From positions 3,270,501-3,334,500 of the forward strand of contig NZ_JAZHSH010000001.1 in NCBI RefSeq assembly GCF_040100845.1: a stretch of 64,000 bases of DNA, in the 5' to 3' direction. Position 1 is the first letter of the stretch, and each line of letters starts with the position of its first letter. This DNA comes from Chengkuizengella sp. SCS-71B (lineage in GTDB: Bacteria > Bacillota > Bacilli > Paenibacillales > KCTC-33759). Positions 20,950 to 31,485 of the stretch are shown here, piece after piece. Below the pieces are notes generated by a model, which did no database searches, was not told the origin of the DNA, and was given only the letters and a program-made list of their open reading frames with translations. Made by a program: the position numbers and the translations under genes.

Positions 20950-20978
20950 AAGGCACGCGCTAATATAGCTGTGCCTTT
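20950..20978 (-). terminator. tig terminator
   Basis: The stem AAGGCAC-gc-GCTA / TAGC-t-GTGCCTT is followed on the minus strand by ATTTTTTAC, 21 bp past the tig stop. Confidence 0.85.
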
Positions 20979-20998
20979 TACAAGTCTGTTATGATGAT

Positions 20999-22333
20999 TT
21001 ATTCTTCTACAGCTTCTACAGCCTCTTCAGTTTCTTCAACTGCTGGTACATTTACACTATGTTCAAGTAAAAGTTGAATTGCTTTACGATTAGCAACATC
21101 TTGCTTTAAGGTTTCTAAATTACCATTAGCAGTAAAGATGTTTCTTAATTCTTCAGGCGTTTTTTGGTACATGCCTGCTAATTTTTCTAATTCTTCATTT
21201 AAATCTTCTTCAGTAACTTCAACTTTTTCGTTAGCCGCAATTGCTTCTAAGACTAAAGTTTGGTTTACTCTTTTTTCAGCATCATTTTTCATTTGTTCTT
21301 TTAATGCCGCTTCATCTTGATTAGAAAATTGATAATACATTTCTAAAGTCATACCTTGCATTTTTAAGCGGTTTTCAAAATCTTGAATCATGTGATTCGT
21401 TTCCGTTTCAATCATAACTTGAGGAATTTCAACACTTGAAACTTCCGTTGCTTTTTCTACAACTGTATTTTCTCTATATTGGTCTTCTTCTTTTTCCTTA
21501 GTTTCTTGTAAACCTTTTTTTATATCTTCTTTATATTCATCTAATGTTTCAAATTCACTTACATCTTTTGCAAATTCATCATCAAGTACTGGCAATTTCT
21601 TTCTTTTAATTTCATGTAATTTCACTTTGAAGACAGCTGGTTTTCCAGCTAAATTTTCAGCTTGATATTGATCAGGGAATGTAACTTCTACATCTTTTTC
21701 CTCATCTTTAGCCATTCCTTCTACTTGATCTTCAAATCCAGGAATAAATGAACCTGAACCTAACTCTAATGAATACTTCTCAGCTTTTCCACCTTCAAAA
21801 GGTTCGTTATCTACAGAACCTTCAAAATCAATGATGACAGTATCGCCTTTTTCTGCAGCGCCTTCTTCAACAACAATTAATTCTGCATGACGTTCCTGAT
21901 TTTTTTTCAATTCTTCTTCAAGGGACTCATCACTCACTGAGAAATCTTTCTCAGGAATTTCCAAGCCTTTATATTCACCTAGATTCACTTCAGGTTTAAC
22001 TTGCACTTTAGCAGTGAATTTAAGTGGTTTACCTTTTTCAAATTGTTCTATATCGATTTCAGGACGATCAATCGGATCAATTTTTGTTTCCATTATTGCA
22101 CCAGAGTATGCAATAGGCAATATAATGTCCAAAGCATCTTGATATAAACTTTCTACTCCAAATCTTGCTTCAAAAATTTGACGAGGTACTTTACCTTTAC
22201 GGAATCCAGGTACGTTAGCCTTTTTTGCTACTTTTTTAAAAGCTTGATCAAGTGCATCTGCTACTTGGCTTTCATCTACTTCAATGTTAAGAACGCCTTC
22301 GTTCTTCTCTAATTTTTCCCAGCTTGCTTTCAT
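20999..22333 (-). CDS. tig: Trigger factor
   Basis: Ribosome-associated chaperone and peptidyl-prolyl isomerase of 444 residues. The N-terminal ribosome-binding domain has the GFRKGKVP signature near residue 43. A FKBP-like domain (about 150-245, [12 protein letters not shown]) and a helical C-terminal domain follow. GGAGGGG stands before the ATG. Its position between a YsoA-like gene and clpP/clpX matches other Bacillales. Confidence 0.96.
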   Translation of the reverse strand: MKASWEKLEKNEGVLNIEVDESQVADALDQAFKKVAKKANVPGFRKGKVPRQIFEARFGVESLYQDALDIILPIAYSGAIMETKIDPIDRPEIDIEQFEKGKPLKFTAKVQVKPEVNLGEYKGLEIPEKDFSVSDESLEEELKKNQERHAELIVVEEGAAEKGDTVIIDFEGSVDNEPFEGGKAEKYSLELGSGSFIPGFEDQVEGMAKDEEKDVEVTFPDQYQAENLAGKPAVFKVKLHEIKRKKLPVLDDEFAKDVSEFETLDEYKEDIKKGLQETKEKEEDQYRENTVVEKATEVSSVEIPQVMIETETNHMIQDFENRLKMQGMTLEMYYQFSNQDEAALKEQMKNDAEKRVNQTLVLEAIAANEKVEVTEEDLNEELEKLAGMYQKTPEELRNIFTANGNLETLKQDVANRKAIQLLLEHSVNVPAVEETEEAVEAVEE

Positions 22334-22478
22334 TTTATGCTTTCCCCTCCAAAAAATTTACCGTTTCTTCATTTGGTAAATATCTATACTTACCATTATA
22401 ACCACTACATTATAAGATAAACTTTAAATATTGTCCATGAAAAGACAGAATAGAAATTTTCCATTCCTACAAAACTTT

Positions 22479-22508
22479 ATTATACAAAAGTTGACTATGA
22501 AAAATCAA
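22479..22508 (-). promoter_or_regulatory. Possible tig promoter
   Basis: TTGATT, 18 bp, TATAAT on the minus strand. A small hairpin (AACTTT/AAAGTT) overlaps it and may end the upstream gene. Confidence 0.35.
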
Positions 22509-22528
22509 TACAATGTCTCTTAAACATT

Positions 22529-23422
22529 TCAATAAATTTGTAAAACCGTTTCAATATAAGATTTTATATTTTTATATGTTTTTTCCATCATTAAAACTTC
22601 ATGTTTTTTTAGATCATATGATTGAATTAAAAGTTCCTCATCTATGCTTCCTATCGTCATTTCCAATGAAATTTTATGTAATGCATAAGCACATGGAGCT
22701 GAATTTTGAAGTTGGGTAATTTCAGTGTAATTATTGGTTCCATATATATAGGATAAGTATTCTTTCCAAGTCTGTTCTGCAAAAGCACTAATAATGGGAT
22801 CATTAGTTTCTGTTATCTCTCTTACACTCTGAATCACATCAACAACGACATTCGGAAAATCCTCAAAATGTATAGGTGTATTTTCAATATTAACCTTTAA
22901 TTTCTCACCAAGTTTATTAAAAGAAACTTTTCCTGTGGCTCCTCTTTGTTTTAATGTTTGCAATGCTTTAAATTGCAACATAGGATTCAAGCTCCCATTT
23001 TGAAACCATTTTATTATCTTTTCATTCATTTGCTTATCATCTATATGAACCAGCTGATCTAACGCTAACCATTTTTTCTCAACAGAAGAGGATTCATTCA
23101 TTAACATTTCTAACAATTTATCAGTATAACCCTCATCCTCTAATAGTTTCATTTGGATTTGCTCGTTTATTATATTTGTTTCATCCCATTCTTCACCATC
23201 AGCTTTTTGATTCTGTTGCAAAGTTGCTGTATGAGTTGTTAACCACTCTAAAAGTAACTCCCATTCCTTATATGTTTCTTCATCCTCACCTTCACACTGT
23301 AACAAATAATGTAACAATTTTAGTGCTTCATCATATTGCTCTGTCTCTAACAAAGTCGTTAAAGTATTCTGATAACTTTGTAATGTACCTGGGAACAAAA
23401 TTATATTTTTCTTTTGGTCCAT
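22529..23422 (-). CDS. YsoA-like helical-repeat protein
   Basis: A cytoplasmic, all-helical 297-residue protein. Residues about 20-60 resemble a TPR pair (YDEALKLLHYLL), and the rest looks like HEAT/TPR-type helices. I chose ATG 23422 because GAGAGGTG stands before it. In B. subtilis ysoA, a TPR protein of unknown role, sits next to tig, so synteny supports the name. No function is proposed. Confidence 0.6.
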   Translation of the reverse strand: MDQKKNIILFPGTLQSYQNTLTTLLETEQYDEALKLLHYLLQCEGEDEETYKEWELLLEWLTTHTATLQQNQKADGEEWDETNIINEQIQMKLLEDEGYTDKLLEMLMNESSSVEKKWLALDQLVHIDDKQMNEKIIKWFQNGSLNPMLQFKALQTLKQRGATGKVSFNKLGEKLKVNIENTPIHFEDFPNVVVDVIQSVREITETNDPIISAFAEQTWKEYLSYIYGTNNYTEITQLQNSAPCAYALHKISLEMTIGSIDEELLIQSYDLKKHEVLMMEKTYKNIKSYIETVLQIY

Positions 23423-23573
23423 TTTTTTCACCTCTCAATCAATAGCTGTTTTAAATCAATTTGTCGTTCTAGATCATTAAGGACTTTTTAAACACATCTT
23501 TTAGGTGTAATATATAGCTAGGTCATACTAATAGAGGCTGTTAAGGCAATTATTATAATAAAGAGGTTATGAA

Positions 23574-24374
23574 ATGAAGTTTTCAACAAAAAAACTTACT
23601 CTGAAAATTAGTATATGCTTATTTTTCATCTTACTAATCAGTTCATGTACTACTCAAAATAACTCTGGTCGAGATGTGATTGAGTTAAATATATCTGCTG
23701 CATCCAGTTTAACAAATGCTTTATATGAAATAAAAAACGAATTTGAAAAAAATAATACAGATATAAATCTCATTTATAATTTCGGTGCATCTGGTACTTT
23801 AGCATCTCAAATCAAACAAGGAGCACCTATAGATGTGTTTTTTCCAGCAAATCAACAATATATGGATGAAGTAGTTAAACTCGGTTTAATTGAATCAAAT
23901 GATATCGTTAATTTACTTTCAAATCAAATCGTACTCATAACAAAAAACGACTCTGATTTATATATAGATTCATTAGATGAATTATTAGATCCTAAAATTA
24001 CTTCCATAGCTGTTGGCGATCCTAAGGTTGTACCAGCTGGAAGTTATACAAAACTACTACTAAAAAATTTAGAACTATGGCAAGAATTAGAATCAAAATT
24101 TATTTTCTCTACGAATGTAAGACAAGCTTTGAATTTTGCAGATACAGGAAATGTGGATGTTGCTTTTGTTTATAAAAGTGATGCGCTGCAATCAAATCAA
24201 TCAAAAATCATTTACGTAGCAGATCAAACCATATCTGACTCCATAACTTATCCAATTGGTATTATAAATGATACGAAAAATAAAAAATTAGCAGAAACTT
24301 TTATCACTTTCTTACAAAATGAAGTATCACAAAATATATTTAAAGAGTATGGCTTTTTAAAACTAAAACAATAA
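23574..24374 (+). CDS. modA: Molybdate ABC transporter substrate-binding lipoprotein
   Basis: Extracellular molybdate/tungstate-binding protein of 266 residues. The signal peptide ends in a lipobox, LISSC, with the lipidated cysteine near residue 25. The ISAASSLTNAL and FNFGASGTLASQI-type blocks form the oxyanion pocket of ModA proteins. It is followed 10 bp later by modB. No ATPase gene follows, so the partner ATPase must be encoded elsewhere or shared. Confidence 0.9.
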   Translation: MKFSTKKLTLKISICLFFILLISSCTTQNNSGRDVIELNISAASSLTNALYEIKNEFEKNNTDINLIYNFGASGTLASQIKQGAPIDVFFPANQQYMDEVVKLGLIESNDIVNLLSNQIVLITKNDSDLYIDSLDELLDPKITSIAVGDPKVVPAGSYTKLLLKNLELWQELESKFIFSTNVRQALNFADTGNVDVAFVYKSDALQSNQSKIIYVADQTISDSITYPIGIINDTKNKKLAETFITFLQNEVSQNIFKEYGFLKLKQ

Positions 24375-24384
24375 GGTTGATCTT

Positions 24385-25059
24385 ATGACAAACTTCGAAT
24401 TAGAATCTTTTATAACACCTATTATTATCTCTTTAAAGGTTGCTTTTACTGCAAGTATTGTTGTTTTCTTATTTTCTATTCCAGTTGCGTTTATCATGGC
24501 ACGAAGAAGGTTTCCTGGAAAAGCGTTATTGGAAACCGTTTTTATGCTTCCATTAGTGCTGCCGCCTACTGTTGTAGGATTTCTTTTATTAATTGTTTTA
24601 GGAAGGAATAGTTGGGTTGGACAAGCGATTGAATGGATATTTCATCAGCCTGTCGTTTTCACATGGTGGGCTGCAGTAATCGCCGCAGTTGTTGTCTCAT
24701 TCCCTTTAGTCTATCAAACACTCAAATCTGGTTTTTCATCCGTTGAAAACGAGATCGAAAACGCTGCAAGAAACAGTGGAGCATCTGAATGGCAGGTTAT
24801 AAGATTTATTACCATCCCATTATCTTTCAAATTTTTTGTATCAGCTTATATTTTAGGATTTGCAAGAGGATTAGGTGAATTTGGAGCTACCATTATGATT
24901 GCAGGTAATATCCCTAATAAAACACAAACGATATCAACTGCCATTTTTCTAGCTACGGAAACAGGTGATACGACTTTAGTGTGGTTGTGGATCTTTAGCA
25001 TCGTTCTTATTTCGTTTATTATGTTATGGATTGTAAATCGTTCAAATAAAAAGGATTAA
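24385..25059 (+). CDS. modB: Molybdate ABC transporter permease
   Basis: A 224-residue inner-membrane permease with five to six helices. The ATPase-docking EAA loop is ENAARNSGASEWQVIRFITIPL-like near residues 130-150, and GEFGATIMIAGNI is typical of ModB. It is translated just after modA. The next feature is tRNA-Arg, 77 bp on, so modC is absent from the locus. Confidence 0.92.
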   Translation: MTNFELESFITPIIISLKVAFTASIVVFLFSIPVAFIMARRRFPGKALLETVFMLPLVLPPTVVGFLLLIVLGRNSWVGQAIEWIFHQPVVFTWWAAVIAAVVVSFPLVYQTLKSGFSSVENEIENAARNSGASEWQVIRFITIPLSFKFFVSAYILGFARGLGEFGATIMIAGNIPNKTQTISTAIFLATETGDTTLVWLWIFSIVLISFIMLWIVNRSNKKD

Positions 25060-25074
25060 AATTTCAATTTAGTA

Positions 25075-25103
25075 TTGCATAATTAAAAATCATGTGTTAA
25101 TAT
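25075..25103 (+). promoter_or_regulatory. tRNA-Arg promoter
   Basis: TTGCAT, a 17-bp spacer, then TAATAT, 33 bp before the mature tRNA 5' end. Confidence 0.65.
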
Positions 25104-25135
25104 ATTTCTTGTCGCTTCAAACGAAACACAAACAT

Positions 25136-25212
<77 letters not shown>

Positions 25213-25235
25213 TTTAAAAACATCAAAGAAAATAC

Positions 25236-25471
25236 AAAGACCCAGAGATAATTCGAAAGTTAGAGTTCGTCGAAGCATAAACCTCGAAAGCATAACATCG
25301 CAGTCAGGTTACTGTATCTCTCCTGGGACGCCATTACATACTTGTGAGTCAAGGTAAATACATATACCAAATCCTCTGGAACGTTGATATAACAATGTTT
25401 CAGAGGATTTTTTTGATTCCATTTATTTTGGTAGAATACGATTAAATAAGATATAAATTAAAATTTTTTTA
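25236..25471 (+). repeat. 236-bp direct repeat, left copy
   Basis: Identical to 35592-35827 except for one base (25257 a versus 35613 c); the offset is 10,356 bp. It contains the tail of an integrase-like reading frame, the second att core (25316-25335) and a terminator-like hairpin (AATCCTCTG / CAGAGGATT followed by T7). Recombination between the copies would release the 10.36-kb segment between them. Confidence 0.9.
25316..25335 (+). other. Putative att core, copy 2
   Basis: Second copy of the 20-bp tRNA 3' end, inside the left 236-bp repeat and 121 bp from copy 1. Confidence 0.7.
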
Positions 25472-25498
25472 CACATTTTTTACACATTCATACTAACC

Positions 25499-25729
25499 TC
25501 AACCAGTAATAATGACTCCCATAATATATTCTTCTTCTCCATTAACTTCACATGCTTTTTTTACTGATTTTGTTTCCATTTCTATAGATATGGCCATTAC
25601 AGTATCTGCAGAACTGTAGTTTTGTTTTCTTATTACCATTACATCAATTCCTTTTTCAACCCCATAATTCAATATATCATTTTCTTGAACAGTATAAGCT
25701 AAAATTTTTAAAAGTGACTTATAAAACAA
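25499..25729 (-). CDS. Doubtful short hypothetical protein
   Basis: A 76-codon frame starting with TTG and without a convincing ribosome site; an internal ATG near codon 30 is an alternative. Residues 28-76 look protein-like, with several beta-strand-type segments, so this may be the tail of a decayed gene. No family recognised. Confidence 0.2.
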   Translation of the reverse strand: MFYKSLLKILAYTVQENDILNYGVEKGIDVMVIRKQNYSSADTVMAISIEMETKSVKKACEVNGEEEYIMGVIITG

Positions 25730-26092
25730 ATTTGTTTATAATTAGAGTGAAATATTTTTTGTTATTTGTCCCGGTTTAAAAGCCCTATATAATAGGCTTT
25801 TTCATCCCCCCTACCCTTTCTTTCAAACTTTGTCTTTTCTCTTTTTAAATCTTGATTGTCTGCTAGCTGAGGCAAATGGATCAGATAGAATAGAAATTTC
25901 TTCCTCAAACTTGCGCTAATTAAAAAGAGCAAACTACCTAGAGATATCTGAGGAATGTGGTTTTGAAATAGATATTACAGATATTAAAAGAATCCAGCCC
26001 TCAAGAAAACTACTGTGGATGGCCAATTCTTTCTATTTTACAACTAGATACTAAGGATGTATTTTCTCCATCTATCCGTGCTCTCATCAGGT
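25730..26092. other. Non-coding or decayed sequence left of the propeller array
   Basis: Holds a hairpin at 25778-25802 (AAAAGCC / GGCTTTT, T-rich on the plus strand) with no obvious gene to terminate. It also has a short plus-strand frame about 25,935-26,050 that could be a gene fragment. From 26052 it carries the 39-bp sequence that follows every propeller gene in the array. Confidence 0.4.
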
Positions 26093-27115
26093 TTATTTTG
26101 GCGTGATCACCATACCAACTGGACTATCCCCAACAGGAACAGTCGCAATCACACTATTCGTACTGGTCGCAATCACGGATACGGTAGCGTCGTCTCCATT
26201 TGCAACATAAACAAATTTTCCATCCGGCGTGGTCACTATGTTAAGTGGAACATCCCCAACAGGAACGGTCGCAATCACACTATTCGTACTGGTTGCAATC
26301 ACGGATACGGTAGCGTCAAATCTATTTGCAACATACACAAATCTCCCATCCGGCGTGATCACCATACCAACTGGACTACCCCCAACAGGAATAGTCGCAA
26401 TCACACTATTCGTGCTGGTCGCAATCACGGATACGGTAGCTCCATTCCCAACATAAACAAATTTTCCATCCGGCGTGATCACTATACCTACTGAGACACC
26501 TAAAATTCCAACACCTATCGTGGCAATCACACTATTCGTGCTGGTCGCAATCACGGAGACTGTATCGCCATCTTCATTTGCAACATAAACAAATTTCCCA
26601 TCCGGTGTGATCACCATATTATCTGGATCATCCCCAACAGGAACGGTCGCAATCACACTATTCGTGCTGGTCGCAATCACGGAGACTGTATCGTCATCTC
26701 CATTTGCAACATAAACAAATTTCCCATCCGGCGTGATCACCATACCTACTGGAAAATCTGAATTTCCAACACCTATCGTCGCAATCACACTATTCGTACT
26801 GCTCGCAATCACGGATACGGTATCGTCAATTCCATTCCTAACATAAACAAATTTTCCATCCGGCGTGATCACTATACCTACTGAGACACCTAAAATTCCA
26901 ACACCTATCGTGGCAATCACACTATTCGTACTGGTCGCAATCACGGATACGGTATTGTCATCTATATTCCCAACATAAACAAATTTCCCATCCGGCGTGG
27001 TCACTATGTTAAGTGGATCATCCCCAACAGGAACGGTCGCAATCACACTATTCGTACTGCTCGCAATCACGGATACGGTATCATCACCTCTATTTGCAAC
27101 ATAAACAAACCCCAT
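26093..27115 (-). CDS. YVTN beta-propeller protein A (8 repeats)
   Basis: A 340-residue protein made entirely of eight repeats of about 42 residues with the pattern DGKFVYVAN...TVSVIATSTNSVIATVPVG...ITP. This is the YVTN/lactonase-like beta-propeller repeat. The chain opens with MGFVYVAN and ends after ITPK, so the first strand can complete the last blade (velcro closure). There is no signal peptide, unlike most secreted YVTN proteins. GGAGGAGAG stands before the ATG. It is the last member of a tandem array; a spore-associated or binding role is inference. Confidence 0.8.
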   Translation of the reverse strand: MGFVYVANRGDDTVSVIASSTNSVIATVPVGDDPLNIVTTPDGKFVYVGNIDDNTVSVIATSTNSVIATIGVGILGVSVGIVITPDGKFVYVRNGIDDTVSVIASSTNSVIATIGVGNSDFPVGMVITPDGKFVYVANGDDDTVSVIATSTNSVIATVPVGDDPDNMVITPDGKFVYVANEDGDTVSVIATSTNSVIATIGVGILGVSVGIVITPDGKFVYVGNGATVSVIATSTNSVIATIPVGGSPVGMVITPDGRFVYVANRFDATVSVIATSTNSVIATVPVGDVPLNIVTTPDGKFVYVANGDDATVSVIATSTNSVIATVPVGDSPVGMVITPK

Positions 27116-27302
27116 TTGATTCTCTCCTCCTTCATCAATTCATCGTTACCTCAAGATATGACAGAATCTTCAGTCTGCCTCAAGACACACAACGTCATTC
27201 ATAACTCACTATTGATGGAGTATTTATACATTAAGACTTACTGTAGAATAACATTGATATACTTCTAAGTCACACCTCTCATTGAATATTCAAGAAGGTA
27301 TC

Positions 27303-27420
27303 CTAATTAGCTAATCTCACCGTCCCGTTATAACTTCCACGCACCCCATTAAAACTGGGATCTCCTGTATTTGCAACGCCAGTAATGATAAGCTTACATA
27401 CCTGTTTTGCGATTAAGGAT
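27303..27420 (-). pseudogene. 3' fragment of the DUF3992-like gene, copy 1
   Basis: 118 bp matching the last 39 codons of the intact gene at 31806-32243, from SLIAKQVCKL to the stop. It is fused directly behind the 3' flank of a propeller gene and has no start or ribosome site. It is one of three fragments with the same left breakpoint. Confidence 0.8.
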
Positions 27421-27454
27421 GTATTTTCTCCATCTATCCGTGCTCTCGTCAGGT

Positions 27455-28456
27455 TTATTTTGGCGTGATCACTATGGCAAATGGAAAAAGCCCAACAGGA
27501 ACGGTCGCAATTACACTATTCGTACTGGTCGAAATTACGGATACGGTATTGTCATTTGCATTTGCAACATAAACAAATTTCCCATCCGGCGTGATCACCA
27601 TATTACCCCCAACAGGAACGGTCGCAATCACACTATTCGTACTGGTCGCTATCACGGATACGGTAGCGTCACCTCCATTTGTAACATAAACAAATTTCCC
27701 ATCCGGTGTGATCTCTATAGAAAAATCTGGAAGATTGCCAACAGGAACGGTCGCAATCACACTATTCGTACTGGTCGCTATCACGGATACGGTAGCGTCA
27801 TCTTGATTTGCAACATAAACAAATTTCCCATCCGGCGTGATCTCTATGGGAATTGGATCATCCCCAACAGGAACGGTCGCAATCACACTATTCGTACTGG
27901 TCGCAATCACGGATACGGTATTGTCTGAATTTTTAACATAAACAAATTTCCCATCCGGCGTGGTCACTATATTAAGTGGACTATCCCCAACAGGAACAAT
28001 CGCAATCACACTATTCGTGCTAATCGCAATCACGGATACGGTAGCGTCATCTCCATTTGCAACATAAACAAATTTCCCATCCGGCGTGGTCACCATACCA
28101 ACTGGACGACCCCCAACAGGAACGGTCGCAATCACACTATTCGTACTGGTCGCAATCACGGATACGGTAGCGTCATCTCCATTTGTAACATAAACAAATT
28201 TCCCATCCGGCGTGATCACCATACCAACTGGATCATTCCCAACAGGAACGGTCGCAATCACACTATTCGTACTCGTCGCTATCACGGATACGGTAGCGTC
28301 AAGTCCATTTGCAACATAAACAAATTTCCCATCCGGCGTGGTCACCATACCAACTGGACGACCCCCAACAGGAACGGTCGCAATCACACTATTCGTACTG
28401 GTCGCAATCACGGATACGGTAGCGTCATCTTCATTTGCAACATAAACAAACCCCAT
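27455..28456 (-). CDS. YVTN beta-propeller protein B (8 repeats)
   Basis: 333 residues with eight YVTN repeats, MGFVYVAN start and ITPK end as in protein A. Repeats differ mainly in the 5-8 residues after VPVG and in the loop after FVYV, which would face the same rim of the propeller. Upstream sequence (about 200 bp) is nearly identical to that of A, C, D and E. No signal peptide and no catalytic motif seen. Confidence 0.8.
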   Translation of the reverse strand: MGFVYVANEDDATVSVIATSTNSVIATVPVGGRPVGMVTTPDGKFVYVANGLDATVSVIATSTNSVIATVPVGNDPVGMVITPDGKFVYVTNGDDATVSVIATSTNSVIATVPVGGRPVGMVTTPDGKFVYVANGDDATVSVIAISTNSVIAIVPVGDSPLNIVTTPDGKFVYVKNSDNTVSVIATSTNSVIATVPVGDDPIPIEITPDGKFVYVANQDDATVSVIATSTNSVIATVPVGNLPDFSIEITPDGKFVYVTNGGDATVSVIATSTNSVIATVPVGGNMVITPDGKFVYVANANDNTVSVISTSTNSVIATVPVGLFPFAIVITPK

Positions 28457-28647
28457 TTGATTCTCTCCTCCTTCATCAATTCATCGTTACCTCAATATAT
28501 GGAAGATTCTTCAGTCTGCCTCAAGACACACAACGTCATTTATATAAAACTCAATATTGATAGAATATTTGTACATTAAGACTTGTTGTAGAGCAACATT
28601 GACATGTTGCTAAGTCATCCCTCTCCATGAATATTCAAGAAGGTATC

Positions 28648-28765
28648 CTAATCAGCTAATCTCACCGTCCCGTTATAACTTCCACGCACCCCATTGAAAC
28701 TGGGATTACCTGTATTTGCAACGCCAGTATTGATAAGCTTACATACCTGTTTTGCGATTAAGGAT
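28648..28765 (-). pseudogene. 3' fragment of the DUF3992-like gene, copy 2
   Basis: Same 118-bp tail as at 27303-27420, with the same breakpoint next to the 3' flank of propeller gene B. Confidence 0.8.
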
Positions 28766-28799
28766 GTATTTTCTCCATCTATCCGTGCTCTCATCAGGT

Positions 28800-29819
28800 T
28801 TATTTTGGTGTGATCACTATAACAAATGGATTCTCCCCAACAGGAACAGTCGCAATCACACTATTCGTACTGGTCGCAATCACGGATACGGTATCGTCAT
28901 CTTCATTTGCAACATAAACAAATTTCCCATCCGGTGAGATCACTATACCTACTGAGAAACCTAAATTTCCAACACCTATCGTGGCAATCACACTATTCGT
29001 ACTGGTCGCAATCACGGATACGGTATCATCACCTCTATTTGCAACATAAACAAATTTTCCATCCGGCGTGATCTCTAATGCCTCTGGATCATCCCCAACA
29101 GGAACAGTCGCAATCACACTATTCGTGCTAATCGCAATTACGGATACGATATCGTTAACTTGATTTGTAACATAAACAAATTTTCCATCCGGCGTGATCA
29201 CCATACCAATTGGATTAATCCCAACAACAGGAACAGTCGCAATCACACTATTCGTGCTGGTCGCAATCACGGATACGGTAGCATCAAATCCATTTGCAAC
29301 ATAAACAAATTTTCCATCCGGCGTGATCACTATGGCATTTGGACGATCCCCAACAGGAACGGTCGCAATCACACTATTCGTACTGGTCGCAATCACGGAT
29401 ACGGTACCGTCTCCATTTGTATTTGTAACATAAACAAATTTTCCATCCGGTGAGATCACTATGTCAAATGGATTCCCAAGAGGAACGATTGCAATCACAC
29501 TATTCGTGCTGGTCGCTATTACGGATACGGTATTGGCAGAGCTAGTTGTAACATAAACAAATTTTCCATCCGGTGAGATCACTATGTCAAATGGACGATC
29601 CCCAACAGGAACGGTCGCAATCACACTATTCGTACTGGTCGCTATTACGGATACGGTATCGTCATCTTGATTTGCAACATAAACAAATTTTCCATCCGGC
29701 GTGATCTCTATGGCGTTTGGACGATCCCCAACAGGAACAGTCGCAATCACACTATTCGTACTACTCGCAATCACGGATACGGTATCGGCAAAGATATTTG
29801 CAACATAAACAAATCCCAT
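28800..29819 (-). CDS. YVTN beta-propeller protein C (8 repeats)
   Basis: 339 residues and eight repeats of the same YVTN type, again without signal peptide. Repeats 2, 3, 4 and 8 use ISPDG rather than ITPDG or vary more in the loops, so this copy is the most diverged internally. GGAGGAGAG precedes the ATG. It lies between a nearly complete DUF3992-like copy upstream and a 118-bp fragment downstream. Confidence 0.8.
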   Translation of the reverse strand: MGFVYVANIFADTVSVIASSTNSVIATVPVGDRPNAIEITPDGKFVYVANQDDDTVSVIATSTNSVIATVPVGDRPFDIVISPDGKFVYVTTSSANTVSVIATSTNSVIAIVPLGNPFDIVISPDGKFVYVTNTNGDGTVSVIATSTNSVIATVPVGDRPNAIVITPDGKFVYVANGFDATVSVIATSTNSVIATVPVVGINPIGMVITPDGKFVYVTNQVNDIVSVIAISTNSVIATVPVGDDPEALEITPDGKFVYVANRGDDTVSVIATSTNSVIATIGVGNLGFSVGIVISPDGKFVYVANEDDDTVSVIATSTNSVIATVPVGENPFVIVITPK

Positions 29820-30006
29820 TTGATTCTCTCCTCCTTCATCAATTCATCGTTACCTCAATATATGACAGATTCTTCAGTCTGCCTCAAGACACACAACGTC
29901 ATTCATAACTCACTATTGATGGAGTACTTGTACATTAAGACTTACTGTAGAACAACATTGATATACTTCTAAGTCACACCTCTCCATGAATATTCAAGAA
30001 GGTATC

Positions 30007-30438
30007 CTAATCAGCTAATCTCACCGTCCCGTTATAACTTCCACGCACCCCATTAAAACTGGGATCTCCTGTATTTGCAACGCCAGTAATGATAAGCTTA
30101 CATACCTGTTTTGCGATTAAGGATTTTTTCTGTCCCGGTTGAATAAGGATGGGGCCTACGATGTCCATACCAGCTTGGTCTCGTAAAATTGCCATGAAAT
30201 CACAGTTACAGAACTCACAAGGAGTACTGTCAAATTCACGAATAGGATCATTTTTGATATTAATACAGATATCCACATTAGTGTCAGAAAAAACATATTG
30301 TTCTGATAGTGGAGCCCCCGCCCCATCGATACAATCTTGAACAATACAACCATCGATCTCACATAAGCAACATTCATTAATCGTAACTTTACAATCTGGA
30401 CAACATTTCTTTTTCCAAGGGGCTGTATTACAATTACT
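30007..30438 (-). pseudogene. DUF3992-like gene without its start codon
   Basis: Covers all but the first two or three codons of the intact gene at 31806-32243, with a handful of substitutions and an open frame. The ATG and ribosome site are replaced by TATAGT joined to the 3' flank of propeller gene D. It would be expressed only by read-through from an upstream start, so it is probably silent. Confidence 0.75.
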
Positions 30439-30481
30439 ATACCTAGACGGAAGTAACCATCTATCTGTGCTCTCATCAGGT

Positions 30482-31141
30482 TTATTTTGGCGTGATCACC
30501 ATACCTACTGGGAAACTTAAATCTCCAACGTCTATCGTCGCAATTACACTATTCGTACTGGTCGCAATCACGGATACGGTATTGTCAATTTCATTTGCAA
30601 CATAAACAAATTTCCCATCCGGCGTGGTCACTATAGTATCTGGATCATCCCCAACAGGAACGGTCGCAATTACACTATTCGTACTGGTCGCAATCACGGA
30701 TACGGTATTGTCATTATCATTTGCAACATAAACAAATTTCCCATCCGGCGTGATCACCATACCTACTGGGAAACTTAAATCTCCAACGTCTATCGTCGCA
30801 ATTACACTATTCGTACTGGTCGCAATCACGGATACGGTAGCGTCATCTTGATTTGTAACATAAACAAATTTCCCATCCGGCGTGATCACCAAACCTACTT
30901 GGACGAAATCTAAATCTCCAACGTCTATCGTCGCAATCACACTATTCGTACTGGTCGCAATCACGGATAGGGTATTGTCAAATTCATTCCCAACATAAAC
31001 AAATTTCCCATCCGGCGTGATCACTACACCTAATGAGAAACCTAAATCTCCAACGTCTATCGTCGCAATCACACTATTCGTACTGGTCGCAATTACGGAT
31101 ACTGTATCGTCATCTCCATTTGCAACATAAACAAACCCCAT
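30482..31141 (-). CDS. YVTN beta-propeller protein D (5 repeats)
   Basis: 219 residues and five YVTN repeats, flanked exactly like A-C. Five blades of this size are few for a closed single-chain propeller, so it may oligomerise, be non-functional, or have lost blades by recombination between the near-identical repeats. Several repeats carry IDVGDL instead of VPVGD. No signal peptide. Confidence 0.7.
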   Translation of the reverse strand: MGFVYVANGDDDTVSVIATSTNSVIATIDVGDLGFSLGVVITPDGKFVYVGNEFDNTLSVIATSTNSVIATIDVGDLDFVQVGLVITPDGKFVYVTNQDDATVSVIATSTNSVIATIDVGDLSFPVGMVITPDGKFVYVANDNDNTVSVIATSTNSVIATVPVGDDPDTIVTTPDGKFVYVANEIDNTVSVIATSTNSVIATIDVGDLSFPVGMVITPK

Positions 31142-31333
31142 TTGATTCTCTCCTCCTTCATCAATTCATCGTTACCTCAATATATAGCAGGTTTTTCAGT
31201 CTGCCTTAAGACACACAACGTCATTCATATGAAAACTCACTATTGATGGAGTATTTGTACATTAAGACTTGCTGTAGAACAACATTGATATACTTCTAAA
31301 TCACACCTCTCCATGAATATTCAAGAAGGTATT

Positions 31334-31451
31334 CTAATTAGCTAATCTCACCGTCCCGTTATAACTTCCACGCACCCCATTAAAACTGGGATCTCCTGTA
31401 TTTGCAACGCCAGTAATGATAAGCTTACATACCTGTTTTGCGATTAAGGAT
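31334..31451 (-). pseudogene. 3' fragment of the DUF3992-like gene, copy 3
   Basis: Same 118-bp tail and breakpoint as the other two fragments, here behind the one-blade propeller remnant. Confidence 0.8.
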
Positions 31452-31485
31452 GTATTTTCTCCATCTATCCGTGCTCTCATCAGGT

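Noticed and set aside
26057-29972. Long plus-strand frames rich in Asn, Arg and His opposite the propeller genes
   Set aside because: They are antisense shadows of the repeated propeller sequence, with no ribosome sites. The minus-strand frames have proper starts and a known repeat.
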